The translations under genes and the position numbers were made by a program. A stretch of DNA of 41,927 nt from an uncultured Allomuricauda sp. GTDB lineage: Bacteria; Bacteroidota; Bacteroidia; Flavobacteriales; Flavobacteriaceae. Within the stretch, counting starts at the first letter, position 1; each line of letters opens with the position of its first letter. The notes below the pieces were generated by a model, which was not told the DNA's origin, ran no database searches, and saw only the letters and a program-made list of their open reading frames with translations. Shown here in pieces: positions 25,904-33,927 of the stretch. The DNA is taken from NCBI RefSeq assembly GCF_937884665.1, contig NZ_CAKZYF010000171.1:1-41927 (forward strand). Reading direction: 5' to 3'.

Positions 25904-27188
25904 AACAGTACTTTTTTCCGTTTTATGTACCTCCGTTGCTATTGCCCAGAAGACGCTTACCATGGATGAAGCCCTAGCCATTGCCCTAAAAAATAACTAC
26001 GATTTAAAAATTGCAAAAAATAACACGGCGTTGGCAAATATTGAAGCAGGTACTTTAAACAGCGGATATGTCCCAAAGGTCACCGCCGCAGCGGGGGTAA
26101 ACTATTCAGATGAAAATCAAAACGTGTTATTTTTGGATGAAACCACAACATCTGTGAATGGCGCCGTAACTGAATCGTATAATGCGTCCATAACCGCAGA
26201 GTATGTTATTTTTGACGGTTTGGTCCGAAAATTTACGCACCAAAACAACCAAGGCAATTTAAATTTGGCCAAGTTGCAGGAGAGGCAACAAATCGAAAAT
26301 AACATCATTTCCATTTACAATGCCTATTTCAACCTCGCCCTTCAAAAACAGGTAGTGGAAAACTTGAAACGTAACATTGAGAATTCTACGGACAGATTAG
26401 ATCGTGCCGGCAGAAAACTGAAATACGGGCAAGGTACCAAATTGGATCAGCTTAATGCCGAGGTTGACCTGAACAATGACAGTATTTCCTATGTGGAGGC
26501 ATTTCGGGATCTAAACAACTTAAAGCGCGACCTGAACTTACTGCTTGGCCGAAATGTGGCAACAGATTTCAATGTGGACACCACAGTAACTTTCAAACCT
26601 GTCTTGGATAAACAATTTATACTGGAATCCGCTGAAAAGGAGAACATCCAAGTACTTTTGGCCGATCAGAATATTTTATTGAGCGATTTGAACTTAAAAA
26701 TCAATAGGGCCCAATTTTTACACAAAGTAATTGGTTCGGGTTCCTATCGATGGAACGAAAGCCAAAATCCGCCGACATCTTTTGCGTTGGCCAACGAATC
26801 TTACGGCATCAATCTTGGGTTGAATCTCTCGTGGAACATCTTTGACGGTAGTGCCGCGACACGCATAAAAACCTCAAAAATTACAAGAGAAAATCGGAAA
26901 ATAGAACTGAATAAGGTAAAAGAGCAGCTCTTAACAGATGTGTTGAATGCCTACGAAAGCTACCAGATTGCACAATATTCGTTACAAGCGGAAGAAAACA
27001 ACCTTAAAATCAATGAACTGAACTTCACCAGAACAAAACGAGAATACGCTTTGGGTCAGATTACTTCCGTTGAATTCAGACAGGCCCAGATTAACCTTTT
27101 CAATGCCCGAAATAATCAAGCTAGGGCTAAATACGATTTGAAGATAGCAGAAGTACAGCTTCTGCAATTGGGGGGATTGTTGGTTTGA
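25890..27188 (+). CDS. TolC-family outer-membrane efflux protein
   Basis: This 432-residue protein has a signal peptide ending near SVAIAQ and two TolC repeats. The first begins LTMDEALAIALKNNYDLKIAKNN, and the internal helical parts have NLKRNIENSTDRLDRAGRKL and FTRTKREYALGQITSVEFRQ, the characteristic helix-turn regions of TolC-type trimeric channels. It forms the outer-membrane exit duct for the RND pump encoded directly upstream. The ATG lies 14 bases inside the permease gene, so expression depends on that gene being translated. No gene follows for 255 bp. Confidence 0.9.
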   Translation: MLIFRTVLFSVLCTSVAIAQKTLTMDEALAIALKNNYDLKIAKNNTALANIEAGTLNSGYVPKVTAAAGVNYSDENQNVLFLDETTTSVNGAVTESYNASITAEYVIFDGLVRKFTHQNNQGNLNLAKLQERQQIENNIISIYNAYFNLALQKQVVENLKRNIENSTDRLDRAGRKLKYGQGTKLDQLNAEVDLNNDSISYVEAFRDLNNLKRDLNLLLGRNVATDFNVDTTVTFKPVLDKQFILESAEKENIQVLLADQNILLSDLNLKINRAQFLHKVIGSGSYRWNESQNPPTSFALANESYGINLGLNLSWNIFDGSAATRIKTSKITRENRKIELNKVKEQLLTDVLNAYESYQIAQYSLQAEENNLKINELNFTRTKREYALGQITSVEFRQAQINLFNARNNQARAKYDLKIAEVQLLQLGGLLV

Positions 27189-27382
27189 CCCAGCGAATCT
27201 CTTTTCAAATCCTAGCTATCGTTTTTTGGGAATTAGCGGGATTTTTAAACTATGGATTCGTATTTCTTATGTCCAACTCCTTGAATGCAATTCAGGTTTT
27301 GCTGAAAACACTACTGATAAAGTTTAATCCATTTGAACACTGCTAGTGTTTATATCAGAATTTTTCCACACTTAAGACAATA

Positions 27383-27414
27383 AAAAAACCCTGTCGAAAT
27401 TGGACAAGGTTTTA
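27383..27414 (-). terminator. Intrinsic terminator of tRNA-Val(TAC)
   Basis: Read on the minus strand, AAAACCTTGTC pairs with GACAGGGTTTT across a short loop (one mismatched position) and ends in seven T. It lies 30 bp downstream of the tRNA. Confidence 0.75.
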
Positions 27415-27443
27415 AAGTATTCGCTACTGAAAGTAGCGTAATG

Positions 27444-27518
27444 TGGGCCCTACTGGATTCGAACCAGTGACCCCCTGCTTGTAAGGCAGGTGCTCTGAAC
27501 CAACTGAGCTAAGAGCCC
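27444..27518 (-). tRNA. tRNA-Val(TAC)
   Basis: The minus strand gives a complete 75-base cloverleaf. The acceptor stem is GGGCTCT with AGGGCCC, the anticodon stem CCTGC with GCAGG around loop CTTACAA (anticodon TAC), and the T-arm ACTGG-TTCGAAT-CCAGT, identical to the T-arm of the tRNA at the window start. The CCA end is not encoded. Confidence 0.95.
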
Positions 27519-27541
27519 GCACCATTTTTTAAATGGGAGTG

Positions 27542-27571
27542 CAAATATAGTATCATTTTCCGTTTTGCAAA
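27542..27571 (-). promoter_or_regulatory. Bacteroidota-type promoter of tRNA-Val(TAC)
   Basis: On the minus strand the -33 element TTTG (27568-27571) is followed by 18 bp and then TATATTTG (27542-27549), an exact match to the Bacteroidota -7 consensus TAnnTTTG. The -7 element ends 23 bp before the tRNA 5' end, so transcription would start about 15 bp upstream of the tRNA. Confidence 0.7.
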
Positions 27572-27589
27572 AAGAAAACCCCTAAAATA

Positions 27590-28801
27590 TCAAAGTACTT
27601 CAGCGACCACAAAGGTGCTGCCTCCAACAAAGACAAGATCGTTTGCCTTCGCCATTTTTTTTGCCGCTTTAAATCCTTCTTCCACGCACGAATAAACTTT
27701 ACCGATTAGCCCAAATTGTAGGGCTTTCTCCTGAAGAACATCGGCTGGGAGCCCTCTGGTTATCATCGGCTTTACAAAGTAATACTGTGCTTTTTTTGGA
27801 AAAAGGGGCAATATATCTTCCAATTTTTTTTCCATTACAAATCCAATGACTACATGCAGATTTTCAAACTTTTGGTCACGGATTTGCGCGAGTACTGACT
27901 TAAGACCTTCTTGATTATGGGCAGTATCACAGATGACCGTCGGATTCTTTTCCAACACCTGCCATCTTCCTTGTAGACCAGTATTCTTTACTACATTCGC
28001 CAGACCTCTTTCCAGATGTTTCTCAGAGACTGTAAAGCCTTTTAAAACAGCTATCACACACCGGACACCTCTGCTATTTTTTTGTTGGTATGCGCCTAAA
28101 AGGTCAGTAGGGTAGGATTTCATCTCCAATTCTTGGGCAAAATATATTTTGGATTTTCGCTGAGCAGCGATCAGACGAAAGATTTCTGCGGTTTCCGTCT
28201 GTCTTTCACTTATGACAACTGGAACGTTCGGTTTTATGATACCTGCCTTTTCCAAAGCAATTTTTTCCAGTGTATTGCCCAAAATGTCCATGTGGTCATA
28301 CCCAATATTGGTAATTAGGGAAACTTCTGGAGTTATGATGTTGGTTGAATCAAAACGACCTCCGAGGCCAACCTCCACGACAGCGATATCAACTTTTTCT
28401 TCTTTGAAATACCTAAAAGCCATTCCTACGGTCATTTCAAAAAAAGACAGCGCATTATCCGTTAAATAGGACTGGTGTTTTTGAACAAATCCTGTCACAA
28501 ATTTCTTTGACACAGTTTCACCATTTATTCGAATACGTTCCCTAAAATCTTTTAGGTGCGGAGAGGTATACAGTCCCACCTTATATCCCGCCTCCTGTAG
28601 AACCGACGCCAACATATGGGCCGAAGACCCTTTCCCATTCGTCCCTGCCACATGAACACTTTTAAATGCCAAGTGGGGGTTCCCCAAAATTGTACTGAAT
28701 TTTTGGATATTGTCCAGTTTGTGGTTCAGTGCAGAAATACCCTTCTTTTGATACATGGGAAGTTGGGCAAACATCCATTGAATGGTCTCCTGATACGTCA
28801 T
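27590..28801 (-). CDS. folC: Bifunctional folylpolyglutamate/dihydrofolate synthase
   Basis: This 403-residue Mur-ligase-type enzyme joins glutamate to dihydropteroate or folate using ATP. The P-loop is in VAGTNGKGSSAHMLASVL, followed by the typical YTSPHLKDFRERIRINGE, then VEVGLGGRFDSTN and ITNIGYDHMDILGNTLEKIA, which belong to the central ATPase domain. The C-terminal ligase domain contains VICDTAHNQEGL. All are standard FolC elements. The preferred start is ATG at 28801 (MTYQETIQWMFAQLPMYQ), a usual FolC N-terminus; an upstream in-frame ATG at 28837 would overlap the TonB gene. It lies four bases after the TonB stop, so it is co-transcribed with the TonB-ExbBD genes. Confidence 0.93.
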   Translation of the reverse strand: MTYQETIQWMFAQLPMYQKKGISALNHKLDNIQKFSTILGNPHLAFKSVHVAGTNGKGSSAHMLASVLQEAGYKVGLYTSPHLKDFRERIRINGETVSKKFVTGFVQKHQSYLTDNALSFFEMTVGMAFRYFKEEKVDIAVVEVGLGGRFDSTNIITPEVSLITNIGYDHMDILGNTLEKIALEKAGIIKPNVPVVISERQTETAEIFRLIAAQRKSKIYFAQELEMKSYPTDLLGAYQQKNSRGVRCVIAVLKGFTVSEKHLERGLANVVKNTGLQGRWQVLEKNPTVICDTAHNQEGLKSVLAQIRDQKFENLHVVIGFVMEKKLEDILPLFPKKAQYYFVKPMITRGLPADVLQEKALQFGLIGKVYSCVEEGFKAAKKMAKANDLVFVGGSTFVVAEVL

Positions 28802-28805
28802 AGGG

Positions 28806-29684
28806 TCATTGGCCCAACTTAAAGTTAACCACAACAAAACCTATTTGCTGTGATGGTGCCTTAGCATCTAGGTTCCACTTGTGAAGTAATGCAGTTTTTC
28901 GAGCAGGCTCCAAAAGACACGGTGCATTATTTGTGGTTCCCTTTACTCCCGGAGTAGCCTGTACAACTTTGCCGTTTCTATCGACCAGGATACGAACCAC
29001 GACCCGTCCATCTTCATTACAGTCTTGGCGAACGGCACCTTTGCTGATAAGCGAACGTCCATTAAGCCCATATCCTCCGCTTCCACTTCCACTCCCTGGT
29101 GTCCCATAATAGCTGGTGGCATAGGGATTGCCAGCCGGATTCCCTTTGTCGCCCTTGCGCGCGTCATCTCCTTCGCTTCCTGTTGTTCTTCCGTCAGATT
29201 TACCAATACCGCCTATCAAAGCATCCAGGTTGCGTTTTTTGGTTTCTTGTTCCTTCTGTTTGCGTTCTTCTGCTGCCTTTTTCTCGCGGACAATCCGCTC
29301 TTTTTCGGCTTTGGCACGTCTGGAGGCTTCTTCTACTTTGCGATTGGCTTCCTTCTGTTGATTGATTTTCAGGGTCTCCTCATCATCAGTTGTCAATACC
29401 TTTTCCACTGGTTTTTCTGGAGCTGATTCCTTGGGTTCTGATGGTTGCAACGCTTGTTTGACCGATTCCGATTGTCTCTGTTTAGGGGGCTGTCTTACTT
29501 TTTCCTTAGGTTGTACTTTACCAGAACCAAAATCGGTGGTCCCAAAATTAATGGCTATCCCATTTTCTATCGGTGGGTCCATATAGGTCAGACCGATATA
29601 AAAAAGCAATAAAAGTAAAACGCTTAGTAAGAAAGTGGTAAGCGTAAATGATTTTTTCTTGTGTCTCGTATCTAAAAATGGCAT
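28806..29684 (-). CDS. TonB-family energy transducer
   Basis: This 292-residue protein has one membrane helix at about residues 15-35, then a proline- and charge-rich periplasmic spacer (KQRQSESVKQALQPSEPKES) and a long charged helix rich in K, E and A (about 108-150). A glycine/serine linker (GTPGSGSGSGGYG) leads to the C-terminal TonB-like domain (about 215-292) with DGRVVVRILVDRNGKVVQATPGVKG. It transmits ion-gradient energy from ExbB-ExbD to outer-membrane receptors. Its start overlaps the ExbD stop by one base (TAATG). The C-terminal domain has the TolA/TonB-like strand order, so a TolA-like envelope role is also possible. Confidence 0.85.
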   Translation of the reverse strand: MPFLDTRHKKKSFTLTTFLLSVLLLLLFYIGLTYMDPPIENGIAINFGTTDFGSGKVQPKEKVRQPPKQRQSESVKQALQPSEPKESAPEKPVEKVLTTDDEETLKINQQKEANRKVEEASRRAKAEKERIVREKKAAEERKQKEQETKKRNLDALIGGIGKSDGRTTGSEGDDARKGDKGNPAGNPYATSYYGTPGSGSGSGGYGLNGRSLISKGAVRQDCNEDGRVVVRILVDRNGKVVQATPGVKGTTNNAPCLLEPARKTALLHKWNLDAKAPSQQIGFVVVNFKLGQ

Positions 29685-30070
29685 TACTTGGGTCGCACCG
29701 CCAAGATGACCTTATAACTGTTCCTATTGGCAATATCCATTACGTTGACCGCTTCCTTTATGGCAACGCTCTCTTCCGCCCTAAGAATAATAGTAGGCTT
29801 TTCTTGCCCTTCCAGTGCTTTCTTTAATTCAATTTCAATGTATTCTTCGTTAATCTGCTCGTTGTTCACAAAATACTCCAGGTTTTTATTGATGGTCACT
29901 GAAACATTTTGGGTATTTGTCGATTTGCCCTTGGCTTTGGGCAGGAGAAGGTCCAATGCATTGGGCGCGTTGGAGGTCAGCATGAAAAAAACCAACAACA
30001 GAAATACAATATCCGTCATGGAGGACATACTGAATTCGGGACTGACTTTATTTCTTCCCTTTAATTTCAT
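29684..30070 (-). CDS. ExbD/TolR-family proton-channel subunit
   Basis: This 128-residue protein has a cytoplasmic basic N-terminus, one membrane helix (about 15-35, SSMTDIVFLLLVFFMLTS) with the conserved aspartate at about residue 19 that carries protons, and a periplasmic domain with VTINKNLEYFVNNEQI and VIKEAVNVMDIANRNSYKV-like strands typical of ExbD/TolR. It works with ExbB to energise the TonB-like protein encoded one base downstream. The gap to ExbB is 15 bp. Confidence 0.9.
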   Translation of the reverse strand: MKLKGRNKVSPEFSMSSMTDIVFLLLVFFMLTSNAPNALDLLLPKAKGKSTNTQNVSVTINKNLEYFVNNEQINEEYIEIELKKALEGQEKPTIILRAEESVAIKEAVNVMDIANRNSYKVILAVRPK

Positions 30071-30085
30071 AAGGAATCGTCTCTT

Positions 30086-30778
30086 TTAAATAGGTTCATT
30101 GAGCAAATCCAAAAACTCGACCGCATTCGCTTCCATTTTATGCACTACCTTATCGGTCCGATTCACCAAATGGTTATACCCAATGTAGGCGATGATACCT
30201 ACAACGAGTCCTGCAACAGTTGTGGTCATGGCAGTATAAATTCCAGAAGCCAAAGATCCCATTTCCGCTTGCCCCCCGCTAGAGGCCATTTCATGGAAAG
30301 CCAAAATCATGCCAATAACCGTTCCAAGGAAACCTATCATAGGAGCTGCTCCGGCAACGGTGGCCAAGACACTCACGTTTTTCTCCAATTTATAAACTTC
30401 CAAGGTTCCCGCATTTTCTATAGCCGTATTGATATCATCCAAGGGTTTACCAATCCGCGCTACTCCCTTTTCAGTCAATCTTGCTACGGGCGAGTCGGTT
30501 TGTACACATAGTAATTTAGCGGCTTCCAATTTACCGCTGGTAACGTGATCCCGTATCTGGTTCATGAAGTTCTTATCGATTTTGGAGGCTGCCTTTATCG
30601 CAAAAATACGTTCGAAATAAATGTAGAGTGCGACAAACAGCAGCACAAAAAGTACTGCTATGATCACAATACTCCCTGTTCCTCCATTGACGATCAAATC
30701 AATCACAGAAAGTGTTTTTTCCTCTGAAACAGCTGCCCCCAACTCAGCACCTGTCTCTACCTCTTGAATAATGTTCAT
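30086..30778 (-). CDS. ExbB/TolQ/MotA-family proton-channel subunit
   Basis: This 230-residue protein has three membrane helices: one near residues 31-51 (IVIIAVLFVLLFVALYIYF), then two in the C-terminal half, including VSVLATVAGAAPMIGFLGTVIGM and AMTTTVAGLVVGIIAYIGYN. These two are the signature of the ExbB family, whose pentamer surrounds the ExbD helices. The N-terminal tail contains a short acidic segment. I chose the ATG at 30778; an alternative at 30805 would add nine residues without family support. It is the first gene of the exbB-exbD-tonB-folC run. Confidence 0.9.
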   Translation of the reverse strand: MNIIQEVETGAELGAAVSEEKTLSVIDLIVNGGTGSIVIIAVLFVLLFVALYIYFERIFAIKAASKIDKNFMNQIRDHVTSGKLEAAKLLCVQTDSPVARLTEKGVARIGKPLDDINTAIENAGTLEVYKLEKNVSVLATVAGAAPMIGFLGTVIGMILAFHEMASSGGQAEMGSLASGIYTAMTTTVAGLVVGIIAYIGYNHLVNRTDKVVHKMEANAVEFLDLLNEPI

Positions 30779-30838
30779 ATAAAAATCCCCAATTTTATGT
30801 TGCAATAATAACGGAGATTTTTTTGTTAAAGTATCTCT

Positions 30839-32224
30839 TTAAAGGAAAAATCGCATAACAATAAAACCGATAGCTCCTGCTATAAAACCTAAAAAGGCCA
30901 ACCATGCTATTTTTTTTAGATACCAAAAGAAGTCTATCTTTTCCATACCCATGGCAACAACCCCAGCGGCAGAACCAATAATGAGCATACTACCACCGGT
31001 TCCCGCAGAATAGGCAATAAAATGCCAAAGGGGATTGTCCAGGGGTTCAGAGAACATGCCCAAACTCGCAGCGACTAGAGGTACATTATCAATAACCGCG
31101 GAGCCAACGCCAAGAATGATTACGACCAAATCAGAAACCTCGGTACCTTCTAATTCGGTGCCCAACAGGCCAATACCTTGTTTAAGGCCTTCGGCAAAAT
31201 TGAAGAGAAGACCTAAAGATTCAAGAGCTGCAACTGCCATCAAAATCCCTAAGAAAAAAAGAATACTTGGCAGCTCAATTTTGGTCAATGCACTATGCAC
31301 CGGGCTGTGGTGGGAACTAGCATCGCTTTCAGGATTCACCGAAGAAATGGAAATCTTGGTTTGGCTGTATATCTCTGCAAAAGTTGCAACAACGGCAAGG
31401 GACAGCATCATACCCACATAGGGTGGTAGGTGTGTAACTGTTTTGAATATGGGGACAAAGACAATGGCACTAAGCCCCAAATAGAGCATTCTTGCGCCAA
31501 ACTTTGATTTGGATGCTCCTGCCTCCTCAACCTCAATTTCTCCTTTAAATGGAGATAGGAAAGAAGCGATAAAGGTTGGGACCAACATACAGAGTAGTGA
31601 AGGCAATAACAGATAACTTATTAATTTTCCGGTAGATACCTTGTTTCCAATCCAGAGCATCGTCGTGGTCACATCCCCGATAGGAGACCATGCTCCCCCT
31701 GCATTGGCTGCAATCACAATCAGACCTGCATACCAAAGTCTGGAATTTCTGTCATTCACGATTTTTTGTAAAATAGAAATTAGAACTATGGTCGCGGTCA
31801 GGTTGTCTATAATGGCAGATAGGATAAAAGCCAAAAAAGCGAAAATCCATAAGATTTTTTTCTTACTGCGGGTTTTTATGAAGGTCTTTATCGTAGCAAA
31901 ACCATCGAAATAGTCTATGATTTCTACGATGGTCATCGCACCCAGAAGAAAGACCAAAATTTCAGATGTTTTACCCAGATGGTGGAGCAAGGTTTCTTCC
32001 AAAAGATGCATTTTCTCCTCATGCCCCAAGGCGCCGAAGTTATCCAAAAGTGCATGTTTGGTTGAATCAAACCAAGTGGTAAAACCATCGATTCCAAATG
32101 CCATAATGGCCCATAAAATGGCCATCATGGCCAGTGCGGGAATAAGTTTATCAATCTTCAGATTGTGTTCTAACGTAATGGCGAGATATCCAAGAACAAA
32201 AATTACAATCAGTAAGGTCTCCAT
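30839..32224 (-). CDS. nhaD: NhaD-type sodium:proton antiporter
   Basis: This 461-residue inner-membrane protein has about twelve helices. The most typical stretches are HLGKTSEILVFLLGAMTIVE, FILSAIIDNLTATIVLISIL (the conserved aspartate-asparagine pair in the membrane) and ANAGGAWSPIGDVTTTMLW, all diagnostic of NhaD antiporters in the ArsB/NhaD (IT) superfamily. Later, VDNVPLVAASLGMF and GTGGSMLIIGSAAGVVAMGM repeat the pattern in the second half. It expels Na+ (or Li+) in exchange for H+, which fits a marine organism. It is 60 bp upstream of the ExbB gene on the same strand; whether they share a transcript is open. It is divergent from the acyl-CoA dehydrogenase gene. Confidence 0.92.
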   Translation of the reverse strand: METLLIVIFVLGYLAITLEHNLKIDKLIPALAMMAILWAIMAFGIDGFTTWFDSTKHALLDNFGALGHEEKMHLLEETLLHHLGKTSEILVFLLGAMTIVEIIDYFDGFATIKTFIKTRSKKKILWIFAFLAFILSAIIDNLTATIVLISILQKIVNDRNSRLWYAGLIVIAANAGGAWSPIGDVTTTMLWIGNKVSTGKLISYLLLPSLLCMLVPTFIASFLSPFKGEIEVEEAGASKSKFGARMLYLGLSAIVFVPIFKTVTHLPPYVGMMLSLAVVATFAEIYSQTKISISSVNPESDASSHHSPVHSALTKIELPSILFFLGILMAVAALESLGLLFNFAEGLKQGIGLLGTELEGTEVSDLVVIILGVGSAVIDNVPLVAASLGMFSEPLDNPLWHFIAYSAGTGGSMLIIGSAAGVVAMGMEKIDFFWYLKKIAWLAFLGFIAGAIGFIVMRFFL

Positions 32225-32395
32225 ATTGAGTTGGTTTATTTAGTTGTTCAACAGTAGATGTAACACGCTACTTTGCTAAAGATATTCAAAATGAGTTTTT
32301 CCACATAATCTTACCTTCATAAAAAAGGTTGGTCCAAGAAATGACCAGCTGAATGGATTTCTTTTATTTCTTAAATCATTCGCATTTATGTCCAC

Positions 32396-32432
32396 TTTGC
32401 TTTAGAAAATCCCTATTGAAAAACTATATTTG
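32396..32432 (+). promoter_or_regulatory. Candidate promoter of the acyl-CoA dehydrogenase gene
   Basis: TATATTTG at 32425-32432 matches the -7 consensus TAnnTTTG exactly and lies 29 bp before the ATG. An upstream TTTG at 32396-32399 would be the -33 element, but the 25-bp spacer is longer than usual. The -7 match is convincing; the -33 assignment is weak. Confidence 0.4.
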
Positions 32433-32461
32433 TACACCTTTTTTAATTATTTTCCAATATT

Positions 32462-33604
32462 ATGGATTTTACGCTTTCCGAAGAACAGTTGATGATAAAG
32501 CAAGCCGCCCGGGATTTTGCAGAAAATGAATTATTACCGGGAGTCATTGAACGTGATGAAGCACAAAAATTCCCAGCAGAACAAGTAAAAAAAATGGGGG
32601 AACTGGGCTTTATGGGAATGATGACAAGTGAAGTTTATGGAGGTAGTGGTATGGATACGCTTTCCTACGTTTTGGTCATGGAAGAACTTTCCAAAATAGA
32701 TGCTTCCGCCTCGGTTATTGTATCGGTAAACAATTCACTGGTCTGTTGGGGATTGGAAACCTATGGGACAGAAAAACAGAAAGAAAACTATTTGAACCGA
32801 TTGACCACTGGTGAGGTCATAGGCGCCTTTTGTCTATCTGAACCAGAAGCTGGTAGTGACGCTACATCCCAAAAAACGACAGCATTGGATAAAGGTGACC
32901 ACTACTTGTTAAATGGTACCAAAAACTGGATAACCAATGGAAGTTCTGCAGAAATCTACCTGGTCATAGCACAAACACATGTAGACAAGGGGCACAAGGG
33001 AATCAATGCATTTATTGTTGAAAAAGGGATGGAAGGTTTTGAAATTGGTCCTAAGGAAAACAAGTTGGGCATTCGAGGAAGCGATACCCATTCCTTGATT
33101 TTTAATGATGTAAAAATACCCAAGGAAAATCGAATTGGTGAAGATGGTTCAGGCTTTAAATTCGCCATGAAAACCCTTGCAGGCGGACGTATAGGAATTG
33201 CAGCCCAGGCGCTGGGAATTGCTGCTGGCGCTTATGATCTGGCCCTAAAATATGCCCAAGAGAGAAAAGCATTTGGTACCGAAATCGGTAATCATCAAGC
33301 AATCGCCTTCAAGTTGGCGGATATGCATACCAAAATAGAGGCGGCCCGTCATTTAGTGTACAAATCAGCCTGGGATAAGGATAATGGCCATAATTACGAT
33401 CTATCCGGTGCCATGGCCAAATTATATGCCTCGGAAATTGCTATGGAAACGTCGGTAGAGGCGGTTCAGGTTTTTGGAGGTAACGGTTTTGTAAAAGACT
33501 ACCATGTGGAGCGACTGATGCGAGATGCCAAAATTACACAGATCTACGAAGGCACTTCCGAAATACAGAAAATAGTCATTTCCCGCAGTGTTCTAAGGGA
33601 TTAA
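32462..33604 (+). CDS. Acyl-CoA dehydrogenase (short-chain type)
   Basis: This 380-residue flavoenzyme introduces a trans double bond at C2-C3 of acyl-CoA, passing electrons to ETF. All domains are present: an N-terminal helical part (MDFTLSEEQLMIKQAARDFA), the FAD-binding region with GAFCLSEPEAGSDATSQKT and YLLNGTKNWITNG, and a C-terminal helical part with YAQERKAFGTEIGNHQAIAFKLAD-like sequence. The catalytic base is Glu363 in QIYEGTSEIQ, intact. Length and motifs resemble butyryl-CoA dehydrogenases; chain length cannot be fixed from sequence. It stands alone, with a candidate promoter 29 bp upstream. Confidence 0.92.
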   Translation: MDFTLSEEQLMIKQAARDFAENELLPGVIERDEAQKFPAEQVKKMGELGFMGMMTSEVYGGSGMDTLSYVLVMEELSKIDASASVIVSVNNSLVCWGLETYGTEKQKENYLNRLTTGEVIGAFCLSEPEAGSDATSQKTTALDKGDHYLLNGTKNWITNGSSAEIYLVIAQTHVDKGHKGINAFIVEKGMEGFEIGPKENKLGIRGSDTHSLIFNDVKIPKENRIGEDGSGFKFAMKTLAGGRIGIAAQALGIAAGAYDLALKYAQERKAFGTEIGNHQAIAFKLADMHTKIEAARHLVYKSAWDKDNGHNYDLSGAMAKLYASEIAMETSVEAVQVFGGNGFVKDYHVERLMRDAKITQIYEGTSEIQKIVISRSVLRD

Positions 33605-33927
33605 TGATGTGACCCATACTTCTTTTTTTACTTTACCCCTAAAAATAGTGGGTATAAATAGGTAGATAGATAATATTTTGATTTTGGACCTGTCATTTGA
33701 TAGGGATAGTTTGCATTCTAAGCATAAAATACAGGATACCCCTTATTTTTTGAGGGCTTGCTTTCATTTTTTTGTATTTTTTTGAGATAATGGCAAATTA
33801 TCGTCCTGAATTTTTGTAAAATATATTTTATACAACATTATTATTCAAACTGTGTATATTTTCTAAACAATTTGTCAATTTGATGATTTAATCTTATTTC
33901 TAATGATATTTTTGAATAAATATCGCA
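33605..33927 (+). other. Intergenic region upstream of gltB
   Basis: This 323-bp AT-rich stretch separates the acyl-CoA dehydrogenase gene from gltB. It has no open frame of note. TATTTTTG at 33907-33914 fits the Bacteroidota -7 consensus, with a TTTG at 33879-33882, but the 24-bp spacer and a start only about 7 bases before the gltB ATG make it doubtful. The region most likely contains the gltBD promoter and any nitrogen-responsive control site; no operator is recognisable. Confidence 0.4.

Noticed and set aside
33640-33660. A short hairpin (TACCC/GGGTA) after the acyl-CoA dehydrogenase stop as a terminator
   Set aside because: The stem has only five pairs with a long loop and no T-tract follows, so it is not convincing.
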